Below, piece after piece: positions 53,456 through 61,272 of a DNA stretch of 64,000 bases. Below the pieces are notes generated by a model. That model had not been told where the DNA came from, searched no databases, and saw only the letters and a list, made by a program, of their open reading frames with translations. Within the stretch, counting starts at the first letter, position 1, and each line of letters opens with the position of its first letter. Position numbers and translations under genes: made by a program. Source of the stretch: Methylophaga muralis (lineage in GTDB: Bacteria > Pseudomonadota > Gammaproteobacteria > Nitrosococcales > Methylophagaceae); NCBI RefSeq assembly GCF_001720165.1, contig NZ_MCRI01000008.1, positions 18,892 through 82,891 of the forward strand, in the 5' to 3' direction.

Positions 53456-55576
53456 TTAAGTCCCGCGCTCGTCAGTAACCAACTCGGGCGGTTCCATATG
53501 CAGAATTTTCGACTGGATAAACTGATGCATATCCTGATATCTTAGCTGCAGAGATTGAAGGTTTTGCAGGCCGTTTTGTTTTCTACCAGCTTGATATAGC
53601 TTAATCGTCATCGTCATCAGGTGATGAAAGCTTCTATATTTCTCTTTTAGAATCTGCAGACATTCTTTATCAATTAACTGTAAATTTTCTGTTCTTTCCA
53701 ACCAGACTCCACAATGCGATTGTTTGAGCGAGATAATTGACCAAACTGCATCGTTCTCATCGGAATCGACAGCAAAACGCCTCTGCAAACTTTCGACACT
53801 TAATTCTAAATACAAACAAAAAAGATTTATCTGTGTCCATTTAATATGTTGTTGGTGATAACGATATTTGCGCCAGTCCTGAGGTAAGGAAAATTGCTGA
53901 TTCCAGGCAAGCAGTTCGTTGACCGGCATCGGTTTGGCAATCACGTATCCCTGTGCAAATTCACAGCCCATGGAAAGTAGTATTTGTCCATGACGAAGCG
54001 ATTCAACACCTTCAGCAATCACCTCCAAATCAAATGATCGGGCCAATGCAATAACCCCTTCGACGATTTTGCAGTCATCAACATCCACCAGCATATTACG
54101 CACAAATGTCTGATCAATTTTTACCGCAGAGACCGGTAAAGTACGGATATGACTCAGAGAAGAATAACCTGTACCAAAATCATCCAAAACCGTTTTAATC
54201 TTAAATTCGTTTCTGCAGCGACGCACCACATCGACTATCAAACTCAGATCATCCAAGGCGTGACTTTCCAGAATCTCAAATTGAAAAAACTGTAAATCTA
54301 CTTCGGGAAAGTCAGCAATGATTTCTCCCAGCCGTTGTAAAAAGCCATTAAAGCCAAGATGGTAGGCCGACAAGTTAATACTGATATGCCAATGGTGATT
54401 TTGATTCTGCCATTGCTGTAAGTGCATCAGGGCTTGCCGGATAACCCATTCGCCTAACTGTATCTCCAGCGTGGTGCCATTGATTAAAGGCAGAAACTGC
54501 TGAGGATACAACAGGCCCTGTTCAGGATGTTGCCAGCGAATAAGTGCTTCGTATCCTACTACTTCACCAGTACACATACTGATTTTAGGCTGCATAAATA
54601 GCTGAAATTCATTATCAGTCAAACCACGTCTAATCGCATACAACTGGTCAGATTTGTCATCACGCCAACCATCCTTACCTGTTTCATACATACGGAAGGT
54701 TTTCTTGCCATCCAGCTTAGCTTTATAAAGCGTCTGATCGGCATGCTCTATCAATGTCTGCATGGAGCCTTGATCAAAGGGATAAACGGTATAGCCAATG
54801 GAGGCGCTTATATGGATGTTGTGATCAGCAATTTGATAAGATCGACTAAGTTCATCGGTTAATCTGTGCAGTAATGCTTCGCAATCCTGTCGATTCTGGA
54901 TTTCGCCAAGCAGAATGACAAATTCATCACCACCATAGCGAGAGACCGTATCGTCCTGACGCAACATGGATTTAATGCGTTGCGCGACTTCAATTAATAA
55001 TTCGTCACCGATGTTATGACCCAAATCATCATTCACTGGTTTGAAGTTATCCAAATCAAGAAAACAAATCGCCAGTAAGCTTTGGGTACGGTTACTATGG
55101 GCGATTGCTTGTTCAAATCGATCCGCCAGCAGATTTCGGTTAGGTAATGCTGTTAATGCATCGTAATGAGCAAGCCTTTCCAATTCAGCCTGATGCTGCT
55201 TGAGCATGGTAATGTCAGACACCAAGCCCAAATGAAATAATTCACCAGATTGCGGATCAGTGGTGCGATGAATGGTCAGAACTTCGGCATAAAATGAACC
55301 GTCTTTTTTGCGATTCCACACCTCTCCACGCCAAAAGCTATTTTGCGTAAGGCTTTGCCACATTTCACTGTAAAAGGCTTTGCTTTGTTTGCCAGAACTG
55401 AGAATATTGGGCCGCTTGCCAATTAGTTCATCCCTGCTATACCCAGTGATTTCACATAAGGTATCGTTTACCTCAACAATGACATTGTCGGCATTGGTGA
55501 TAATGATGCCTTCATGAACGCGATCAAACAGTAATTCCAATAGCATGTGTCTTTGATGCGTATGTAGGGCGCTCAC
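53456..55576 (-). CDS. PAS-GGDEF-EAL protein with a C-terminal CZB-like zinc domain
   Basis: 706 residues, no membrane helix. PAS (about 12-120: EGIIITNADNVIVEVNDTL), GGDEF with intact RYGGDEF (about 135-300), EAL with YEALIRWQHPEQG, ISINLSAYHLG, VLDDFGTGYSSLSHIRTLP and EGVES (about 315-560). The C-terminal 130 residues look like a chemoreceptor zinc-binding domain: His in QHIKWTQINL, SHCGVWLE and FHHLMT give the 3His-1Cys pattern. Zinc-linked control of c-di-GMP turnover is inferred. Confidence 0.87.
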   Translation of the reverse strand: MSALHTHQRHMLLELLFDRVHEGIIITNADNVIVEVNDTLCEITGYSRDELIGKRPNILSSGKQSKAFYSEMWQSLTQNSFWRGEVWNRKKDGSFYAEVLTIHRTTDPQSGELFHLGLVSDITMLKQHQAELERLAHYDALTALPNRNLLADRFEQAIAHSNRTQSLLAICFLDLDNFKPVNDDLGHNIGDELLIEVAQRIKSMLRQDDTVSRYGGDEFVILLGEIQNRQDCEALLHRLTDELSRSYQIADHNIHISASIGYTVYPFDQGSMQTLIEHADQTLYKAKLDGKKTFRMYETGKDGWRDDKSDQLYAIRRGLTDNEFQLFMQPKISMCTGEVVGYEALIRWQHPEQGLLYPQQFLPLINGTTLEIQLGEWVIRQALMHLQQWQNQNHHWHISINLSAYHLGFNGFLQRLGEIIADFPEVDLQFFQFEILESHALDDLSLIVDVVRRCRNEFKIKTVLDDFGTGYSSLSHIRTLPVSAVKIDQTFVRNMLVDVDDCKIVEGVIALARSFDLEVIAEGVESLRHGQILLSMGCEFAQGYVIAKPMPVNELLAWNQQFSLPQDWRKYRYHQQHIKWTQINLFCLYLELSVESLQRRFAVDSDENDAVWSIISLKQSHCGVWLERTENLQLIDKECLQILKEKYRSFHHLMTMTIKLYQAGRKQNGLQNLQSLQLRYQDMHQFIQSKILHMEPPELVTDERGT

Positions 55577-55673
55577 AGGAAAATTTCCTTATTAAAACCA
55601 TAATTTTTTCATGGTTTTTAGCACAGCACTGTTGGGTTAAGCAAATTTTCTCTGATCAGCATCACAAAAGCAT

Positions 55674-55706
55674 AAAAAAAAGCCGGTTGAATTAACCGGC
55701 TTTTTT
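55674..55706 (-). terminator. Bidirectional intrinsic terminator
   Basis: AGCCGGTT and AACCGGCT form a strong stem flanked by eight A and six T. On the minus strand it ends the MarR/DUF4440 transcript. Confidence 0.87.
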
Positions 55707-55726
55707 GTTTGGAAATGCAGCTGATG

Positions 55727-56185
55727 TTATTCAGCCATGTTCCAGATATGCGAAACAACTTCCCAGTCACCGGCATCATTCTGCTGTAAAACAGTCATCA
55801 ATACACCTTGGAATGTTAACGTTTGACCATCCTCAGCTTCAACATCTGCTGACCAGTTTGCCAATTGGCTGATCTGTCCATCAGATGAATAGGTTGAGAT
55901 AGTGTCGATTTGATGGTTGTGCAAGCCATTTTCAAAAAAGCCTTGAAACAACGCAGCGATTTCCTGTTGGCCATTTAACACTTTGCCATTACCAGGAGAT
56001 AAAGTTGCTTGAGATGCATATAGCTCGACTAATGAATCTAAATCGTTGTCGTTAAATGCAGCATTCCATTGTTCATTGGCAGAATTTACAACTTCTTGCA
56101 CATCATAGTCTGCAGCTGGATTGCTGCATGCGCTGACTGCCAGCACAATAAGACCTAGGGGTAAAAAACGTTTTAATACTTTCAT
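55727..56185 (-). CDS. DUF4440/SnoaL-like lipoprotein
   Basis: 152 residues. Signal peptide with lipobox VSAC (cysteine 20), then an NTF2-like cone fold: SANEQWNAAFNDNDLDSLVELYASQATLSPGNGK is the DUF4440 opening, and EVVSHIWNMAE the usual last strand. A small periplasmic ligand-binding or enzymatic role is possible; function unknown. It lies 11 bp after the MarR gene, so probably in its operon. Confidence 0.85.
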   Translation of the reverse strand: MKVLKRFLPLGLIVLAVSACSNPAADYDVQEVVNSANEQWNAAFNDNDLDSLVELYASQATLSPGNGKVLNGQQEIAALFQGFFENGLHNHQIDTISTYSSDGQISQLANWSADVEAEDGQTLTFQGVLMTVLQQNDAGDWEVVSHIWNMAE

Positions 56186-56196
56186 TACGAACTCCT

Positions 56197-56726
56197 TTAT
56201 TGATTCTTAATGTCGACAGTTTTATTTTCAAAAACATGCCGTTGTTGATAAATTTTTTGCAGTAGGGTCATTAAATGCATTGCTTCTGATTCTGTTAACG
56301 CCTGCATCAATTGATTTACTCGTTGATAGTATCCGGGCATAACATCATCCAGTTTGGCCTGACCCAACGAGGTCAAACGAATCTGGATCTGACGACGATC
56401 CTGTTTAGCGTGTACACGACTAATCAGTTTTTCGCGTAATAGGCCATCTAATAATCCCGTCATGGTGGCCCGTGATACACCTGCTTTTTCTGCCAAGCAG
56501 AAGGGGTTGAACTCAGATTATCTTCACGCATCAGCAACAGTAAAACCCACCATCGCCCCTGTAACAAATCATATTCAGCCAGATAACTATTTAGACCATA
56601 CGTTAAATCTGAGCCCACACGTAACAAATTCAAAAATGTGATGACACTTTTGATATCAGTTTGTGGGTAGCGAGCTGCAAATTTCTGCATTATCTCGGCG
56701 TTAGGAATATCTTTGACTTGTAACAT
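56197..56726 (-). pseudogene. MarR-family regulator, interrupted by a single-base frameshift
   Basis: Two frames together make one MarR protein of about 176 residues. The first (from 56726) carries the N-terminal helices (LLQGRWWVLLLLMREDNLSSTPSA) and then loses the frame near 56494. The second has the recognition part and wing (AEKAGVSRATMTGLLDGL, KQDRRQIQIRLTSLGQAKLD). Adding one T at GCT-TGG restores PSALAEKAGVS. It may be a sequencing error. The likely target is the operon with the DUF4440 lipoprotein. Confidence 0.85.
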
Positions 56727-56931
56727 AGTAGCCAGCTTATAGTTAGCCGCCTTACTATGTCAACTATAATTAATATCGTCATTTTTTTAAATGGTGCTAT
56801 ATTTGAAGCAGAATTTAACAATCCTGTTTACCGAGATATCACTTTTGCTTTTTATTAATAACACACGGATTTTTTTAACTGAAATAACTCAGCAGAGGTT
56901 ATTACCTCTGGACTCCTCCTGCAGCCAATAA

Positions 56932-58787
56932 ATGGTGAATGTTGTGGTAGAGAAATCCAATTTCAAATTGCGCTGTCCTGTTCATTGCAAATTATGCTTT
57001 ACGCCATATTAATAATCACGCTGACTGTGTTGGTTATTTATCAAAACTACCAACAGCAATTAGCGGCCTACTCTTCTCAAGTTAATCAACAGATTGCCCA
57101 ACGTAATCAATTGCTTGCCTTAATGCAGGCTCAGTTACTTGAATCAAAACTCGAAGCAATTGATCAGACATTAAAGCTAATAAGTTCGCATCCAGATTTT
57201 GTAAGTGATCCTGAACCGCAAACCTATCTGCTCAGACATTACTCCATCAATAACCCTGAAATGCAGGCCTTATTGCATGTCAACGCGGATGGGCTATTAC
57301 GTTATCCGCAGCACCTGCGTGGTCCGCTGGATTTGTCTGGTCGTGATTATTTTGTGGTGCATCAGACAACCAGAACTGACAAAGTCTATACATCCAAACC
57401 CATGTTGCCAGGGCGTGGTCATGAAGATCCGGTGTTGGTCATCAGTCGTGGGTTATATGATGCAGAAGATAACTTTCAGGGCGTCATCGCAGCAGTTATC
57501 GATATCAAAACCTTCTCATTAGCACTCAGCGGGATTAGTGTTAATGCACAATTATTTTCGTCGATCGTGCATGAAGAAGGTGAAATAGTCTTCCGTGTCC
57601 CGTACCAGGATTTTGAACCCGGACAGACACTGGACTATGTTACCGAACATATCAAAACAGACAAATTACCTTTAGCCGGGGAAGGTATATACCAACGTTC
57701 AAATGGCGATTATTATCAGTTTGCTTATCAAACGCTGCCCAAATGGCGACTGCATGTGTTTGTTGGAGAAAATCGAGCTGTAGTTGATGAATTACTTTCT
57801 ATCTACAAATTTTCGCACCTGCGTAATAGCACCTTAACCGCTCTTTCGTTAATTATTTTGATAGTGATGACGGCTTGGTTAATTGGCCGCCGCTTGGAAA
57901 TAAACCAACAACTAATCGAAAGTAAGGTCGCCCTTCAGCAGAGTTATCAGCGTAACCAAGCCATTATCAAAGCCATTCCTGATCTACTGTTTACCATTGA
58001 TAGAAGTGGCAAAATCGTTGATTTTGAGCAGGGTGAAAGTGTGCCATTGTTGTTGCCTGAGGAAGATTTTATCAACAAGCACATCAGCCACACATTACCT
58101 GACTTTCTGGCTCGGCGGACTTTGAAGGCACTTCACAAGACCCTGGATGAAGGTGAAAGCGATTACTACGAATACGAACTAAACCTGGTTGGGAATCAGC
58201 ATTATTTCATGGCCAGAACGTCCCCCATCAACCAAAACCGAATGTTAGTAGTAGTTATTGATATTACCGAGCGTAAAAAATCAGAAATTGCTTTGCAGTG
58301 GCAAGCTACACATGACAGCCTGACGAAATTGCCTAACCGGGTATTATTTTATGATCGGCTGAATCAGGCTATTGCAGAATCAGCTAGATACAAACAACCG
58401 TTTTGTCTGCTTTATATTGATCTGAACGATTTCAAAGCCGTCAATGATACTTATGGTCATTTAAACGGTGACATGTTGTTGATACTAGTCGCTGAACGTA
58501 TTGGCGACACTATCCGTGAATCAGATACGGCTGCCCGTCTAGCAGGCGATGAATTTGCCATCATTATTAATCACAGCAATTATGAAGAAGCCCAGCAAGT
58601 AACCGAGAAACTGCGTCAGCAATTAGCTTTGGAATATGAACTCAATGAAGGTGTCATATTGAATATCAGTGCCAGCATTGGCATTGCGTGTTACCCGCAC
58701 GATGGTAAAAATGCCGATGAACTGATTTCTTATGCAGATGACACAATGTATAACGATAAACGTTCAACGACTGCAGAATCTTCATGA
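56932..58787 (+). CDS. Membrane diguanylate cyclase with dCache and PAS domains; probable frameshift near the start
   Basis: Helix 1 (IMLYAILIITLTVLVIY), a periplasmic dCache-1 domain (DLSGRDYFVVHQ, GVIAAVIDIKTF), helix 2 near residue 290, a PAS domain and a GGDEF domain with NDFKAVNDTYGHLNGDM and RLAGDEF. The first in-frame start (TTG 56985) begins inside the membrane helix. In another frame ATG 56932 encodes MVNVVVEKSNFKL, a typical cytoplasmic lead-in; one added G near 56972 joins it as FKLRLSCSLQIMLY. So the gene probably starts at 56932 and carries a one-base error or mutation. Confidence 0.8.
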
Positions 58788-58819
58788 GCGAGACACATTA
58801 CTAGAGCTAGGGTAAGCTG

Positions 58820-60235
58820 ATGGCTATGAATTCACAGATTGAACAACTCGGCCGCCGTCTAAATAAAACGCTTGAAGATATTGATCAACAAGCCAGTAAA
58901 TGGGTTGCCCGCAGCCTTGATAAACATTTAAGCGTTGGCATTACCGGTTTCAGCGGGAGTGGTAAATCAACCTTCATCACCAGTCTGATTCATCAACTTA
59001 AATATTCCAACCATGCCCATTTGGGCGGTTTTCTCCCTGCCCGTGATGAACGTTTACTCGGTGTCAAAATACAGTCCTTGGATGATTTACCGTTGTTTGA
59101 ATACCAACAGGGCATTCAGGCCTTAGCTGATGATCCGCCGCAATGGCCTCCATCAACAACACATATTAGTGGTTGCCGCTTAGTCATTGAATACAAGAAA
59201 AAAAACATCTTGCCAACATTCACTGGCGAAACCCGTCGCTTTACATTAGAGCTGCGTGATTATCCCGGAGAATGGTTATTGGATCTCGCCATGCTGCAAC
59301 AGGATTACCGGCAATGGAGTATCGACACCGCAGCACTCTGCTCCAAAGGCATTCGCCAGGAACTGGCTGAAGATCTGCTAGAGAATTTGAATGCGTTGGA
59401 TCCTCTGGCAGTCTTTGATGAACAGCAGATTGAAGCATTGTATGTTCGTTATCGAAATTTTCTGCAGACCTGTAAAACCGCTGGACTGACGTTTATCCAA
59501 CCTGGAAGGGCTCTGTTACCTGACAGTGAAGACTTTCAAGTGTTTATTCCTTTATTCAATCTGCAAACGCTATCAGAACATCAATTAAACAAAGCCTCTG
59601 ATGATTCTTTATATAAAGTCATGCAGCAACGTTATAAATCCTATCTAAAAGAATTTGTTCAGCCTTTTTATAAAACCTTTTTCCGTGGCATAGATCGCCA
59701 GGTTGTTTTAATTGACGTGTTAAAAGCACTCAGTGGCGGCAAGGAAAAGTTTGATGATATGGTGATTGCATTCAGTCGAATCATTGACAGCTATCACGTA
59801 GGAAATAATGCATTCCTGAATCGACTATTCAGTCCACAGGTAGAAAAGATCCTGTTTCTGGCTTCTAAGCCTGACCGAATCTTAATGAATCAACATGAAG
59901 CCCTTCGTCGCTTATGTGATGAAATCATCAGCCATATCTGTCCGCAATCAGTAAGAAATCGAATTGAGATTGAAACCGAAATTGCTGCAGCTGTGCGCAG
60001 CACACACGACCACAATGATCATCTGACAGCCAGATTATTAGACGGGCAGTTTGGCGAGTTACGCCACCCACCCATTCCTGATCAACTCCCAGACTCAGTT
60101 CAATGGCAGCAACTGTCTCAATGGAAACCGCCAGTGCTTCGAGCACCAGTAAATCCCGATTTACTGATTGGCGGACGGCTGGCACATATCCGCATGGATA
60201 AAGTCTTACGAGATCTGATTGGAGATAAATTTTAA
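58820..60235 (+). CDS. ycjX: YcjX family P-loop protein
   Basis: 471 residues. DUF463 family: P-loop GFSGSGKST near residue 46, LPARDERLLGVKI and LRDYPGEWLLDLAML, the family's conserved segments. A predicted GTPase/ATPase of unknown role, in E. coli part of the phage-shock-linked ycjXF pair. AGGG lies 7 bp before the start; the stop overlaps the ycjF start. Confidence 0.94.
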   Translation: MAMNSQIEQLGRRLNKTLEDIDQQASKWVARSLDKHLSVGITGFSGSGKSTFITSLIHQLKYSNHAHLGGFLPARDERLLGVKIQSLDDLPLFEYQQGIQALADDPPQWPPSTTHISGCRLVIEYKKKNILPTFTGETRRFTLELRDYPGEWLLDLAMLQQDYRQWSIDTAALCSKGIRQELAEDLLENLNALDPLAVFDEQQIEALYVRYRNFLQTCKTAGLTFIQPGRALLPDSEDFQVFIPLFNLQTLSEHQLNKASDDSLYKVMQQRYKSYLKEFVQPFYKTFFRGIDRQVVLIDVLKALSGGKEKFDDMVIAFSRIIDSYHVGNNAFLNRLFSPQVEKILFLASKPDRILMNQHEALRRLCDEIISHICPQSVRNRIEIETEIAAAVRSTHDHNDHLTARLLDGQFGELRHPPIPDQLPDSVQWQQLSQWKPPVLRAPVNPDLLIGGRLAHIRMDKVLRDLIGDKF

Positions 60236-61272
60236 TGAGTTCCAATGACGATTTTTTCAAATCAAAACCAACGCAAACCAGTGAACCAGCAACACATAAA
60301 ACTGAAACCTTTTTCAAAGCCGTCGCTGAAACAAACGAAGTCATTGTTCCTGACTCCATTGAGGCCGATCCGTTAACGGATTTTGATGACGGCTTGCTGA
60401 TTCCCCCTCGCCGCAACCGAGGTTTGAAGTGGTTAATCGCCACCTTGTTTGTTGTATCAGTGATTATGCTGGCGTGGGATATTGCTGATTTTGCTCAAAT
60501 GCTCTGGCAACAAAGTCGTGTGCTGGGAATGGCATTTAGTGCTTTTGCTTTGTTGCTGGCCGGATTAGTAATGCAGCAACTGCTGGTGTTTCGTCGTAAT
60601 CAAAAACAACTCAAACAGGCGGATTTGATCCGTGAAGAGGCCGGGCGTTTAGTGCATGAACAACATATTGGCCATGCCAAAAAATGGCTACATTCTCTAG
60701 AACAATTCTATGAGGATCAACCTCAAGCCGAGTTGTTAACCCCGTGCATCCAACGGCTACCTGATTATTTAAATCACGGTGAAGTCGTTAGTCGTATTAG
60801 CGAAGACTTTTACAAGCAACTCGACAAACAGGCGCTTAATGTCATCGAACGCACCAGCATCAGCAGTGCAGCGATGATTGCCGTCAGTCAGTTGGCGGTG
60901 GTGGATTCGCTGCTGGTAGTCTGGAAAACACTGAAAATGATTAATCAGATCAATATGATTTATGGCGTGAGATTAAATCGATTGGCGCAATGGCGGTTGA
61001 ACTTGCGTGTTGCCAAAATTGCTCTGGGTAGTTATGCCAGTCAGGCAGGCATCAGCTTCTTTTCTGAACAGGTCGGTATTGGTTTAGGTGGCAAAATTCT
61101 CGGTAGCGTTGCCCAAGGATTTGGTGTCGGTTTGTATCAGGCCAGAATTGGTATCAGCGCCATGCAGCAAATCCGCCCGGTAGCATTTAACCCAGATGAA
61201 AAACCTAAAATTAATATGTTTGCTAATCTGCTAAGACGTAATTTAACCAAATTAACAGCAGACAACGATTAA
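60235..61272 (+). CDS. ycjF: YcjF family membrane protein (DUF697)
   Basis: 345 residues. Two adjacent membrane helices (GLKWLIATLFVVSVIMLAW, and about 100-118) and a C-terminal DUF697-type region with glycine-rich amphipathic segments (VGIGLGGKILGSVAQGFGVG). It starts in the stop of ycjX (TAATG), and its stop overlaps the end of the convergent GGDEF gene by 4 bp. Function unknown; partner of YcjX. Confidence 0.92.
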   Translation: MSSNDDFFKSKPTQTSEPATHKTETFFKAVAETNEVIVPDSIEADPLTDFDDGLLIPPRRNRGLKWLIATLFVVSVIMLAWDIADFAQMLWQQSRVLGMAFSAFALLLAGLVMQQLLVFRRNQKQLKQADLIREEAGRLVHEQHIGHAKKWLHSLEQFYEDQPQAELLTPCIQRLPDYLNHGEVVSRISEDFYKQLDKQALNVIERTSISSAAMIAVSQLAVVDSLLVVWKTLKMINQINMIYGVRLNRLAQWRLNLRVAKIALGSYASQAGISFFSEQVGIGLGGKILGSVAQGFGVGLYQARIGISAMQQIRPVAFNPDEKPKINMFANLLRRNLTKLTADND

